Origin: Thermoplasmata archaeon
GTDB lineage: Archaea; Thermoplasmatota; Thermoplasmata; Lutacidiplasmatales; UBA184
DNA length: 64,000 bases
Assembly (NCBI GenBank): GCA_027314165.1
Contig: DAHVCH010000009.1
Span: 1-64,000, forward strand
Direction of reading: 5' to 3'
Shown here: positions 17,270-25,354 of the stretch, piece by piece
Position numbering within the stretch: the first letter of the stretch is position 1
How the letters are laid out: the number at the start of each line of letters is the position of its first letter
The notes under the pieces: generated by a model
Databases searched by the model: none
What the model saw: only the letters and a program-made list of their open reading frames with translations
Told to the model about the DNA's origin: nothing
Made by a program: the position numbers and the translations under genes

Positions 17270-18186
17270 GTCCCGCGTCCCCAGCCGCCTCCGCGCCCTC
17301 CTCGTACGCCGGACCCTCCGACCGCGGCCGTGGCTACGGTGGCCCCGGGCCCGAGCGCGCACCCCCGCCACCCTGGGTGCCGAAGACCGAGCTCGGTCGC
17401 CGGGTGCTGAGCGGAGAGATCACGACCATGACCCAGGCCCTCCACAGCGGCCTGCCGCTCAAGGAGGTCCAGGTCGCCGATGCGCTCCTTCCGAACCTCC
17501 ACGACGAGGTGCTGGACGTCAACATGGTCCAGCGCATGACCGACTCGGGACGGCGGTTCAAGTTCGCCGTGACCGTCGTTGTCGGGAACGGCGACGGGTT
17601 CGTCGGGCTCGGACGGGCCCGTGGCCGCGAGGTCGGCCCCACCATCCGGCGCGCGATCGACCACGCGAAGCTCCAGATCATCGAGGTCCCCCGCGGTTGC
17701 GGCAGTTGGGAATGCGGCTGCTACAAGCCCCACACCGTTCCGTTCCAGATCGTCGGGCGCACCGGAAGCGTCCGGGTCACCTTCAAGCCCGCCCCGCGCG
17801 GCGTCTCGCTCGCGGTGGGTGACATCGCGAAGCCCGTCCTTCGGTTCGCGGGCATCGTCGACGCCTGGGGGTTCACCGAGGGTCACACCAAGACCTCCGT
17901 GAACTACGCCCAGGCCGCCTTCGAGGCCCTCCGACAGCTCGCGATGGTGAAGCTCCCTGACGCCGACCGGGACCGCCTCAAGATCGTCCAGGGCGCGACC
18001 GGCAAGTCGATCCTCCCGCCGAAGGAGCCGTTGCCGCCCGGCGGTGGTCGCGGCGGACCCGGCGGACCTCGCCGCGGTGGCCGCCCCGGCGGTCGCCCTG
18101 GTGGAGGACGCCCCGGCGGTGGCCGCCCTGGCGGCCGCCCGGGTGGCGCGCACCGCACTCCCCGCCCCGCAGGAGGCAGCGCATGA
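17266..18186 (+). CDS. rps5: Small ribosomal subunit protein uS5 with a Gly/Arg-rich tail
   Basis: At 306 aa this is far longer than typical archaeal S5 (~210). The core holds TELGRRVLSGEITTMTQAL, the S5 dsRNA-binding domain (FKFAVTVVVGNGDGFVGLGR), the cysteine pair GCGSWECGC typical of archaeal S5 and the C-terminal GWTEGHTKT-like element GFTEGHTKTSVNYAQAAF. The last ~50 residues are an almost pure Gly/Arg/Pro tail of GGRPGG-type units, like eukaryotic RGG boxes. Confidence 0.95.
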   Translation: MSPASPAASAPSSYAGPSDRGRGYGGPGPERAPPPPWVPKTELGRRVLSGEITTMTQALHSGLPLKEVQVADALLPNLHDEVLDVNMVQRMTDSGRRFKFAVTVVVGNGDGFVGLGRARGREVGPTIRRAIDHAKLQIIEVPRGCGSWECGCYKPHTVPFQIVGRTGSVRVTFKPAPRGVSLAVGDIAKPVLRFAGIVDAWGFTEGHTKTSVNYAQAAFEALRQLAMVKLPDADRDRLKIVQGATGKSILPPKEPLPPGGGRGGPGGPRRGGRPGGRPGGGRPGGGRPGGRPGGAHRTPRPAGGSA

Positions 18187-18653
18187 CGTGGATCGTCGTA
18201 CGCGTTCGCGGAGGGGCGCACGTCGAGACCTCGCTCAAGGAGACCATGCGCCACCTCCACCTGACGCGCCAGAACCACGCGGTGATCATCCCCGAGCGGG
18301 ACGACATGCGCGGGATGGTCAACAAGGTCCAGGGGTACGTGACCTGGGGACCCGTGAGCCCTCCCACGGTGGAAGCTCTGCTGAAGGCGCGCGCCCGGAC
18401 CGAGGACGGCAAGCCGCTCGAGCCCACGAAGGTCCCCGCCACCTCCGGAGCGAAGGACCTGAAGGGCCTGACCGAGCTCGTCCACAAGAACGGGTCCCTC
18501 GGGGTCCCGGGACTGAAGCCGCTCTTCCGACTGCACCCGCCGAAGGGCGGGTGGCGCTCGACGAAGAAGCCCTACACCCTGGGCGGAGCCCTGGGGTACC
18601 GCGAGCCCGGGGCGAAGCACAACATGGACATCCTCATCTCAAAGATGATCTGA
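18183..18653 (+). CDS. rpl30: Large ribosomal subunit protein uL30
   Basis: The product (156 aa) is the archaeal long form: WIVVRVRGGAHVETSLKETM, HLHLTRQNHAVIIPERDDMR, then the C-terminal HPPKGGWRSTKKPYTLGGAL and YREPGAKHNMDILISKMI. It overlaps rps5 by 4 nt. A 31-nt spacer with GAGGAGGAG leads to rpl15. Confidence 0.96.
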   Translation: MTWIVVRVRGGAHVETSLKETMRHLHLTRQNHAVIIPERDDMRGMVNKVQGYVTWGPVSPPTVEALLKARARTEDGKPLEPTKVPATSGAKDLKGLTELVHKNGSLGVPGLKPLFRLHPPKGGWRSTKKPYTLGGALGYREPGAKHNMDILISKMI

Positions 18654-18684
18654 GGGCCGGGACCGAGGAGGAGAAGCAGGGATC

Positions 18685-19278
18685 ATGCCGTCGCGCACGA
18701 GGAAGTTCCGCGGATCGAGGACCCACGGCCGTGGCATCAAGGCCGGTCGCGGCGCGGGCAAGCAGGGCGGACGCGGGAACGCCGGGCTTCACAAGTACAA
18801 GTTCAAGTCGATGCTCATCTACGCCCCCGACCACTTCGGCCGCCACGGGTTCAAGCGCCCGCCGGAGTCCGTCGCTCACCCCGAAGCGGTGAACGTGGGC
18901 GACCTCGTCCACCTCCTGCCCAGGCTCGAGGCGGAGAAGGCCGTGAAGGTCGAAGGGGAGACGCGCGTCGTCGACCTCTCGGCCATCGGGATCGAACGCC
19001 TCCTGGGCGGCGGCGTGGCCGAAGGCAAGTGGAAGGTCTACGTCGAGCATGCGAGCGAGCACGCGAAGGAGAAGGTCGAGGTCCTGAGCTCGCCCCCGGG
19101 CACTCCTCCGGGCGACCCGAAGCTCCCGAAAGGTCCGAAGGGACCCACCGGGGCAGCGGCGCCTGCGGCGGCGGCGAAGCCGGCCCCTCCCAAGCCCTCC
19201 GGTGCTCCTGCGGCCCCGAAGGCGAAGCCCTCCGGCGGCGCGGCCCCGGCGAGCCCGGCGGCCAAGCCCTCCGCGTAG
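18685..19278 (+). CDS. rpl15: Large ribosomal subunit protein uL15
   Basis: The product is 197 aa. The N-terminus is archaeal L15 (KFRGSRTHGRGIKAGRGAGK, QGGRGNAGLHKYKFKSM), with the core to ~145. The last ~55 residues are a Pro/Ala/Lys/Gly tail. This is the last gene of the ribosomal run. secY, which normally comes next, lies 6 kb downstream after an opposite-strand block. Confidence 0.95.
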   Translation: MPSRTRKFRGSRTHGRGIKAGRGAGKQGGRGNAGLHKYKFKSMLIYAPDHFGRHGFKRPPESVAHPEAVNVGDLVHLLPRLEAEKAVKVEGETRVVDLSAIGIERLLGGGVAEGKWKVYVEHASEHAKEKVEVLSSPPGTPPGDPKLPKGPKGPTGAAAPAAAAKPAPPKPSGAPAAPKAKPSGGAAPASPAAKPSA

Positions 19279-19334
19279 TCCGAAGGCGCGCCCCTGCGCG
19301 TCCTCGACCCGGAGCGAGCTTCGGCTCCCCCTCC

Positions 19335-19784
19335 CTATTTGGGCGGGCGGGTCCCGAATCGGTCCACGACACCGCTGGTGTGCGGGCCCGGCATCATCGA
19401 GACCACCACGTCGCGGACGATCCCTTCCTCATCGAGGAAGAAGGTCGCCCTCTTGGCAAGTCCGAGGAACGAGAGCACCCCGTAGGCGCGGGCGATCGAT
19501 CTGGTCGAATCGCTCACGATCGGGAAGGCGGCCCCGCAGTGGCCCGCGAACCGGGTCAGGGTCTCTTCCTGGTCCACGCTCACCCCGACGACCTGGACCC
19601 CCTTCTCTGCGAGTTCCGGGGTGATCGTGGCGAACTGGCGCGTCTCGATGGTGCACCCGGTGGTGAACGCCTTCGGGAAGAAGTAGAGGACCACCTTCTT
19701 GCCCTTCAACGAGGAGAGACGGAGCGTCTCCCCCTTGGAGTCCTTGGCCTCGAAGTCTGGCGCGGGCTGACCGATCTCGATCAA
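19335..19784 (-). CDS. bcp: Peroxiredoxin of the BCP/PrxQ type
   Basis: The product (149 aa) reduces hydroperoxides through a peroxidatic cysteine, here C44 in FPKAFTTGCTIE. The BCP start GQPAPDFEAKDSKGETLRLS and the strand KKVVLYFFP are clear. The usual BCP resolving cysteine five residues after the first is an Arg here (TIETRQF). Another cysteine, C83 in AGHCGAAFP, could take its place, or the enzyme could be 1-Cys. It is transcribed against rpl15 and is separate from the marR operon. Confidence 0.9.
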   Translation of the reverse strand: MIEIGQPAPDFEAKDSKGETLRLSSLKGKKVVLYFFPKAFTTGCTIETRQFATITPELAEKGVQVVGVSVDQEETLTRFAGHCGAAFPIVSDSTRSIARAYGVLSFLGLAKRATFFLDEEGIVRDVVVSMMPGPHTSGVVDRFGTRPPK

Positions 19785-19865
19785 GGATGCTCCCCCCCGG
19801 GCCGCCGCGGCCCAAAGGCCTCCATCCGCCGGAAGTCCTGAAGCTTGCCGGGGGGCGCGAGGGTC

Positions 19866-21563
19866 CTACGCTACGGGGCCGGAGACGGTGCGGGTCTCCT
19901 TCTCGGCATGCCCACCGCCGCCCTCGGGGGCGGCGAGGGCATCGCCCTTCTCGTCGCTCGCGAGCGTCGCTCGGTTGGCACGGCGGCCAAGGATCTCCTT
20001 GGCGAAGAAGGCCACGGCGCCCGCCATGAGCATGGTCACCGCGGCAATGACGAAGATGTAGAGGAAGGCGGTGGAGTCGGGGAAGGGTACGACCAGGGGC
20101 GGTGCCGGCGGCGGGAGCGGGTAGACCAGCTGCGTCGAGTAGACCGACATGATGGAGCCCGCCAGCGGGGCTCCGAGCGCGCTTCCCATGTTCCGGAACG
20201 TGGCGTTCATCGACGTCGCGAGGCCCATCTCCCGGGGCTCCACGGTGAGCACGAGCAGGTTGATGACCGAGGCGTTGAGCACGGCGAGCCCGGCCCCCAT
20301 CACGAACATGGCGGCCAGCGTCTGGACGAGGGTGACCGTCTGCGTCACGAGGAGGAAGCCCACGGCCCCCACGACGCTGCCGATGATCGTGAGGGGCTTC
20401 GTCCCGTACTTGGTGACCATGAACGCCGCGGCCGGGGCGAAGATGAGCATGGGGATGGCGAACGCGATGAACGAGAGCCCGATGTGGAAGGTGTCAAGGT
20501 TGAACCCTCCCACCTGGGTCGGATCGGCCAGGCGGAAGGTGAGCGCCTGGAAGCCCAGGAACATCCCGAACCCCGCCACCGTGATGACGAGGTTCACGAC
20601 GAGGACGTTCCGCATGCCGAGGAGGCGCGGCTCGAGGATGACCTCCCTCCCTCGGCGGTGCTGGTAGACCTCCACGAGCAGTGTCGGGACCAGGAGGAGC
20701 CCGCCCAGGATGAAGAGCTGGGGGACGCCAATGGGGATCCCCAGCAGGGAGACCGCGTTGTACTTCGTCCAGCCCCAGACCGAGCCTTGCGACAGGGCAA
20801 GGACGATCGAGGTGAGCGCGCCCGCCAGGAACGCGGCGCCGAGGTAGTCCACGTACGCGTCGGGGCGACGGTAAGGGGACTCCCGGATGTAGAGGATCGA
20901 GAGGATGGCGATGATCGCCACGACCGGGACGGCCGAGTGGTAGGTGAACCTCCAGCCCCAGTTGTTCGAGACGAAGGCTCCCAGAGGCAGGCTCACCGCG
21001 AAGCCGGCTCCGAAGAGCCCGCTCAGGAGCCCCTGGGCCTTGGGGATCATCTCCCGAGGGAACTCCTCCCGCACCAGGCTCATGGCGAGCGGGAAGACCG
21101 TGAGGCCGACCCCCTGCACCGCCCGGGAGGCGACCATGAACTCGAAGTTGGGGGAGAACCCGGTGACCGACACCGCGATCGTGTAGATGATCAGCACGAC
21201 GGAGAGCACGCGCTTCTTGCCGTAGACGTCCCCGAGCTTACCGGCGATGGGACTGAGCGCGACGCCGGTAATCAGGTACGCGGAGAGCACCAAGCTCACC
21301 TGGCCGTAGTCGACACCGAAGTCGCCCTGGATCTGGGGCAGGGAGGGGGTGAGCATCCCCTCGACGTACATCACCGTCATCACCATGGCGGCCATGAGCC
21401 CGATGATGCTGTACGCGTAGCGCTTGTCGAACGTCTCGGCCGTCTTGACGTGCGGGTCGTGGGCCGGGGCGGACTTGAGGGGCTTGCCGTCTCCGCGGGC
21501 ACGGCGGCCCTCGGAGGGGGAGGAACTGGACCTCTCCTTCTTGGCCGGTCCCGTCTCCGTCAT
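19866..21563 (-). CDS. MFS multidrug efflux transporter, 14-helix (DHA2) type
   Basis: The product (565 aa) starts MFS domain at ~48 and has about 14 hydrophobic segments. The motif between helices 2 and 3 is GKLGDVYGKKRVL (motif A-like), and the motif-C-like GAGFAVSLPLGAFVSNNWGW marks an antiporter. Thus it probably exports toxic compounds in exchange for protons. The N- and C-terminal ~45 residues are hydrophilic. Its ATG overlaps the stop of the ABC permease by 4 nt, making it the last gene of the marR operon. Confidence 0.85.
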   Translation of the reverse strand: MTETGPAKKERSSSSPSEGRRARGDGKPLKSAPAHDPHVKTAETFDKRYAYSIIGLMAAMVMTVMYVEGMLTPSLPQIQGDFGVDYGQVSLVLSAYLITGVALSPIAGKLGDVYGKKRVLSVVLIIYTIAVSVTGFSPNFEFMVASRAVQGVGLTVFPLAMSLVREEFPREMIPKAQGLLSGLFGAGFAVSLPLGAFVSNNWGWRFTYHSAVPVVAIIAILSILYIRESPYRRPDAYVDYLGAAFLAGALTSIVLALSQGSVWGWTKYNAVSLLGIPIGVPQLFILGGLLLVPTLLVEVYQHRRGREVILEPRLLGMRNVLVVNLVITVAGFGMFLGFQALTFRLADPTQVGGFNLDTFHIGLSFIAFAIPMLIFAPAAAFMVTKYGTKPLTIIGSVVGAVGFLLVTQTVTLVQTLAAMFVMGAGLAVLNASVINLLVLTVEPREMGLATSMNATFRNMGSALGAPLAGSIMSVYSTQLVYPLPPPAPPLVVPFPDSTAFLYIFVIAAVTMLMAGAVAFFAKEILGRRANRATLASDEKGDALAAPEGGGGHAEKETRTVSGPVA

Positions 21564-22540
21564 GCGAACTCTTCCCGCTCGAAGGACAGGAGCCCGACGA
21601 TCGAGGTGATCACGAAGTACCCCACCATGATCACGACCGCCTCCGCGATCCCCGGGGTCCAGGTGGGACCGCTGAGCAGGGCCTCACGTGGGCCGCCTGT
21701 CGCGGGGCAGCCGGCCCTTGCCGCCGGGCCCCCCGGGATGCCGTAGATGCCGTTGAGGCCCCAGTTGATCGTGTTGATGACGGCCCCGGTGCAGGGGTCG
21801 GTGGCCGTGCCGAAGACCCCGCCGATGGCGGAGCTCGCGTAGGAGATGACCATCCAGGGCTGGTAGTCGAGGATGCTCTGGACGACGTCCTGGAGCAGAC
21901 TGAACCCGATGATGAACAGGATCGCGGTCAGGACGAAGCCGTAGGCGCTGGTCTTGAAGAGCGAACTGAACAGGAAGGTCGTTGAAAGCACCGCGACCAG
22001 GTAGATGATCGAAAGCAACAGCGAGGGCCCGAACTGCCAGGGGAGCGCGTCGCCCCCGAAGTAGTAGACCCCGTTCGCCAGGATGATCAGGAAGAAGACG
22101 AACAGGACACAGATCGACGCCAGCAGGGCGGCGATGTACTTCCCGACGTAGATCGTCGTGCGCCGGATCGGCAGCCCCATGAGGAAGTACCCCGTCTTGT
22201 TCTGGAACTCCCCCGCGATGGCGTCCCCTCCGAAGAACACCGCCGAGAGGACAATCACGAAGGACGCGGCGCCGCCCCAGAAGCTCCCGTAGAACGCGAG
22301 CGGTGAGGAGACGAGGGCGTGGAGGAACGCCCGGTCGTGGAAGGCCCCGACGACGGCGGTGATGATGAGCCCGATCATCGCGACGATCCCGAGCAGGATC
22401 ACGAACCGTCGTGACGCGAGATATTCCTGGAACTGGGCCCGGGTGAGCTTGAGGATCTGCTGGAACGACCCCGGCACGTGAGAGCCGGACCCCGCGGGCT
22501 CCGGCTTCGTCTTCTCCTCGGTCTCGCCCATCTTCGTCAA
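21560..22540 (-). CDS. ABC-2 type transporter permease
   Basis: The product (326 aa) has about six membrane segments (FVILLGIVAMIGLIITAVVG; FVIVLSAVFFGGDAIAGE; ALLASICVLFVFFLIILANG; VLTAILFIIGFSLL; a C-terminal pair). The pattern GEFQNKTGYFLMGLPIRRTT after helix 2 is typical of ABC-2 permeases of the Nat/CcmB kind. A ~60-residue external loop precedes the last helix. It overlaps both neighbours by 4 nt and pairs with the ATPase upstream. Confidence 0.88.
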   Translation of the reverse strand: MTKMGETEEKTKPEPAGSGSHVPGSFQQILKLTRAQFQEYLASRRFVILLGIVAMIGLIITAVVGAFHDRAFLHALVSSPLAFYGSFWGGAASFVIVLSAVFFGGDAIAGEFQNKTGYFLMGLPIRRTTIYVGKYIAALLASICVLFVFFLIILANGVYYFGGDALPWQFGPSLLLSIIYLVAVLSTTFLFSSLFKTSAYGFVLTAILFIIGFSLLQDVVQSILDYQPWMVISYASSAIGGVFGTATDPCTGAVINTINWGLNGIYGIPGGPAARAGCPATGGPREALLSGPTWTPGIAEAVVIMVGYFVITSIVGLLSFEREEFA

Positions 22541-23484
22541 TCCCCCTTGGAGATCTGCTTGAGGTAGATCTCCTCGAGCGCGCTCTCCGGCTCCGAGAGG
22601 GTGATCACGCCGATCTTGAGCTCCACCAGGCTCGCGAGGAGCTGCTCCTGGGCCGAGGGTCCGCCCTTGAACTTCAGCCGAAGCCGCTTGGGCTCGAGCA
22701 GGACGCAGGAGGTCACCCCCGTCAGTCCCTCCACCTGTTTCAGGGTACTCTCGTCGCCCAGGGGGCGCGACAGCCCCACATCGATGGTCGGCGCGCCGTC
22801 CGCGAATTTCGAGGTCACGTTCGACAGGGTGTCGTAGAAGAGGAGCTTCCCCTTGTCGATGAGGGCGACCTCATCGCAGACGTCGGTCACCTCCTGGAGG
22901 ATGTGGCTCGACATGAAGATCAGACGGTTGCGCCGCTTGAGCCCGCGGACGATATCCCGGACCTCGGCCATCCCGCGGGGGTCGAGTCCCGTCGCGGGCT
23001 CGTCCAGGATCACCACTCCGGGGTCATGGACCAGGGCGGCAGCGATGTTGATCCGCTGCTTCATCCCCTTGGAGAACTTGCCGAAGCGCTTGTCGACCCA
23101 GTCCTGCATCTTGACCTCCGAGAGGACCTCTTCGATGCGGTCGCGGCGGAGGTTCTGGGGAACGCCTCGCAGGTCGCAGACCATCTCGAGCGCCTGCCGG
23201 GGCGTGAGCGACGGGTAGATCTCCGGGCTCTCGATGAGGACCCCGGCCTCCGCGAGCGCCTTCTTGCGCTCCTCCCGGACGTTGATCCCGTTGATGAAGC
23301 ACTCGCCGCTGGACGGGAAGATCATGTCCGTGAGCATCTTGAGCGCGGTCGTCTTCCCGGCGCCGTTCGGGCCCAAGAATCCGACGCACTTGGCCCCCTC
23401 GAGCTTGAGGTCGAGCCGGCTGAGGGCGGTGAAGGTCCCGAAGTTCTTGGTCAACTGGACGCACTCGATGCTCGGGTGGGTCAT
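22537..23484 (-). CDS. ABC transporter ATP-binding protein
   Basis: The product (315 aa from ATG 23484) has Walker A GPNGAGKTTALKML (~35-48), a signature FSKGMKQRINIAAAL, Walker B GVVILDEPATGLDP and the H-loop FMSSHILQE. A C-terminal ~90-residue domain is typical of drug or antibiotic ABC-2 exporters. The next gene is its permease. The ATG overlaps the marR stop. Confidence 0.95.
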   Translation of the reverse strand: MTHPSIECVQLTKNFGTFTALSRLDLKLEGAKCVGFLGPNGAGKTTALKMLTDMIFPSSGECFINGINVREERKKALAEAGVLIESPEIYPSLTPRQALEMVCDLRGVPQNLRRDRIEEVLSEVKMQDWVDKRFGKFSKGMKQRINIAAALVHDPGVVILDEPATGLDPRGMAEVRDIVRGLKRRNRLIFMSSHILQEVTDVCDEVALIDKGKLLFYDTLSNVTSKFADGAPTIDVGLSRPLGDESTLKQVEGLTGVTSCVLLEPKRLRLKFKGGPSAQEQLLASLVELKIGVITLSEPESALEEIYLKQISKGD

Positions 23485-23996
23485 GCTTTGCTCCTTCGGG
23501 GCGCTCGGGCGGCACGCAGGGGAGCGTGGCCCTCCTCGGGGTTCCCCATCCGATCGGCGATGGTCTTGAGCGTGCCCCTGGCCGATTCGAGGTCGTCCCT
23601 CGAGATGCCGGCGCAGACCTCCCTCCAGCGGGCGCACGTCGACGTGTGGAGTTGCTCGGTCATCTTCCGGCCCTTGGCGGTAAGCGAGATCAGGACCTGG
23701 CGCCGGTCGACCGCATCGTGGGTCCTCTGGAGGAGGCCCGCTTCCTCGAGACCGTCGAGGAGGGACGTGGTGGTGGAGGGGGAGGAGCCGATCATCTCGG
23801 CCCATCGCGTGGCGGGCACGGGGCCGGTCTCCCCGAGTCCCCTCAGCAGGAAGAGCTGCGGCATGGAGAGCCCCAGCGACCGGGCCGCCTCCCGCCCCCA
23901 GCGCATCCAACCGCGTGTGACCTGGCCCACAACCTCCGAGAGCCGGTCGTCCACGGGCCCTTCCTGACCGATAGGGGTATGCGCTACGCAGGCCAT
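23481..23996 (-). CDS. MarR family transcriptional regulator
   Basis: The product is 171 aa from ATG 23996. The winged helix shows LSMPQLFLLRGLGETGPVPA, the recognition helix region TRWAEMIGSSPSTTTSLLDG and the wing LQRTHDAVDRRQVLISLT. The ATG at 23996 is chosen because a TATA box at 24025-24030 lies ~30 nt upstream. A near-perfect palindrome sits between the two, so the protein probably represses its own operon with the downstream exporters. Such regulators respond to small aromatic or toxic ligands; the ligand here is unknown. Confidence 0.9.
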   Translation of the reverse strand: MACVAHTPIGQEGPVDDRLSEVVGQVTRGWMRWGREAARSLGLSMPQLFLLRGLGETGPVPATRWAEMIGSSPSTTTSLLDGLEEAGLLQRTHDAVDRRQVLISLTAKGRKMTEQLHTSTCARWREVCAGISRDDLESARGTLKTIADRMGNPEEGHAPLRAARAPRRSKA

Positions 23997-24006
23997 TTGT
24001 TCGGAA

Positions 24007-24030
24007 CTCGAAATATTCGAGTGTGATATA
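24007..24030 (-). promoter_or_regulatory. marR operon promoter: TATA box plus palindromic operator
   Basis: On the minus strand CTTATATCA (24025-24030 core) is the TATA box. Immediately downstream, at 24007-24021, is CTCGAAATATTCGAG, in which 6 of 7 base pairs match around the centre. It covers the region between TATA box and transcription start, ideal for repression by a MarR dimer. It is strikingly AT-rich for this genome. Confidence 0.7.
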
Positions 24031-24045
24031 AGGTCTGCCCGTGGG

Positions 24046-24063
24046 CCCCGCACACATGCGGGG
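24046..24063. other. Hairpin between marR and the methyltransferase
   Basis: CCCCGCA (24046-24052) and TGCGGGG (24057-24063) form a perfect 7-bp stem with loop CACA. It lies upstream of the marR promoter and beyond the 3' end of the methyltransferase, so it could be that gene's terminator. The rest of 24064-24200 shows only a short direct repeat, TTACGGTC twice near 24200-24220. Confidence 0.4.
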
Positions 24064-24200
24064 GTCTGACGTGGCCCCGAGGAGATCCCCGGCCTCAGGA
24101 GAGGCCCTCCGCACCTCGACCGGGGCTCGGGCACGGACCACGCGCTCGGCTTCCGCCTCGGGCCGTGCGGAGGATCACCGGGGGGCCGACCCGGCCCGTC

Positions 24201-25175
24201 TTACGGTCCCCTTACGGTCGCGTATTGGCTGAGCAGGGCGTCGAGGACCTCGTCCAGGTCCGGTGGGCGCTCCGGAAGTTCCGTGCGCAGCGGCTCGACG
24301 AGCGCTGGGTCGCGCTCGATCCCGACCGGCCGTCTTCCCAACCGCCGGGCCACCCGGAGGGTGCTCCCCGTTCCCGCGAAGGGGTCGAGGACGGTGTCGC
24401 CGAGGAGCGAGAACATCCGGATCAAGCGGCGGGGGATCTCCTCGGGGAAGGTGGCGTGGCCCCCGTCCTGCCGGGCCGCCCGGACCGTCCAGACCTGAGA
24501 GAACCAGGTGTCGCGCTCCACCTTGGAGAACTGGGAGGCGGCCCGGAGCACGTCGTGCGGGGGGATCGTCCTCCGTCCCCCCTTGCGGAACACCAGGATG
24601 CTCTCGCAATCCAGCGTCACGTAGGCGTTGGGAGGGGCGAACCCGCTGCCGAGGAAGCTGTTGGGCTTGTTCGTCGGCTTCTTCCAGAGGATGGGGACGA
24701 GCGAGACGAGCCCCAACTCCTCGCAGGTCTGGACGACATGCGCGTGGTTGGGGAAGAGCCGGAACTCTCCCCCGACGGACCGTGTCGCATCGCCGATGTT
24801 CACGCAGAGGATCCCCCCAGGCTGCAAGAGCCGGGCGCACTCGCGCCAGGTCCGGGCGAGGTGTCGATGGATCTCGGAGAGCCGCGACGGGTCCCGGGAC
24901 ATCGTGCCCGGGGACATCCCGAGCGCGGCTTCGAAGAGCCCGTCCCACATCTCAACGTAGGGGTACGGGGGAGAGGTCACCACGAGCTGGACCGAGGCGT
25001 CGGGCAGAGGGACCCGGGTCCCGGAGTCCTGGAGGAGGACGCGAGGTACGAGGTTCTTCTCGCTGAGCGCGGCGTAGACCTCCTCCCGCCGGTCCCGGAG
25101 GAGCTCGCCCGGGCCTTCCGGGAGGTGTCGCGCCCTCGAGGTTCCAGGCCCCTGAGGAGATCGGGCCGCGGGCAT
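24201..25175 (-). CDS. DNA methyltransferase, class beta, probably N4-cytosine
   Basis: The product is 324 aa from ATG 25175. The catalytic motif TSPPY (in VVTSPPYPYVEMWDGLF) comes first and the AdoMet motif DPFAGTGST near the C-terminus, which is class-beta order. SPPY rather than NPPY favours N4-cytosine methylation, though exceptions are known. A TATA box at 25198-25202 lies 25 nt upstream of the ATG, so the alternative GTG at 25193 is rejected. No restriction endonuclease is visible nearby, so this looks like a solitary methyltransferase. Confidence 0.88.
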   Translation of the reverse strand: MPAARSPQGPGTSRARHLPEGPGELLRDRREEVYAALSEKNLVPRVLLQDSGTRVPLPDASVQLVVTSPPYPYVEMWDGLFEAALGMSPGTMSRDPSRLSEIHRHLARTWRECARLLQPGGILCVNIGDATRSVGGEFRLFPNHAHVVQTCEELGLVSLVPILWKKPTNKPNSFLGSGFAPPNAYVTLDCESILVFRKGGRRTIPPHDVLRAASQFSKVERDTWFSQVWTVRAARQDGGHATFPEEIPRRLIRMFSLLGDTVLDPFAGTGSTLRVARRLGRRPVGIERDPALVEPLRTELPERPPDLDEVLDALLSQYATVRGP

Positions 25176-25196
25176 GGACCGGGGAGGACGCACGAC

Positions 25197-25203
25197 CTAT
25201 ATC
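25197..25203 (-). promoter_or_regulatory. TATA box of the methyltransferase gene
   Basis: GGATATAGG on the minus strand is centred 25 nt before the ATG at 25175, implying a leaderless mRNA. Confidence 0.65.
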
Positions 25204-25303
25204 CGGCATCGCCTCGGGGTGCCCTCTCCCCTCTTCGAGGGCGGGCTGACGGGGTCCGGCCGCGTCCCCCTCGACCGACGGAGCGGCGCGACCTGTCGGT
25301 AGA

Positions 25304-25311
25304 GTATATAA
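25304..25311 (+). promoter_or_regulatory. TATA box of the secY operon
   Basis: GTATATAACC gives a predicted transcription start near 25332. This shows that secY has its own promoter after separation from rpl15. It also argues against the TTG at 25319 as start codon, since that codon would lie upstream of the transcript. Confidence 0.7.
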
Positions 25312-25354
25312 CCCCCCATTGAACTCGTTTCGCGAACCGCTAGCGGAGCTTCGC

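Noticed and set aside
19845..21746. 633-codon plus-strand frame over the MFS pump
   Set aside because: Charged, repetitive composition of an antisense frame; the minus strand shows 14 membrane segments.
24201..25175. Restriction-modification system
   Set aside because: Only a methyltransferase is visible; neighbours are marR/exporters and secY, with no nuclease motif.
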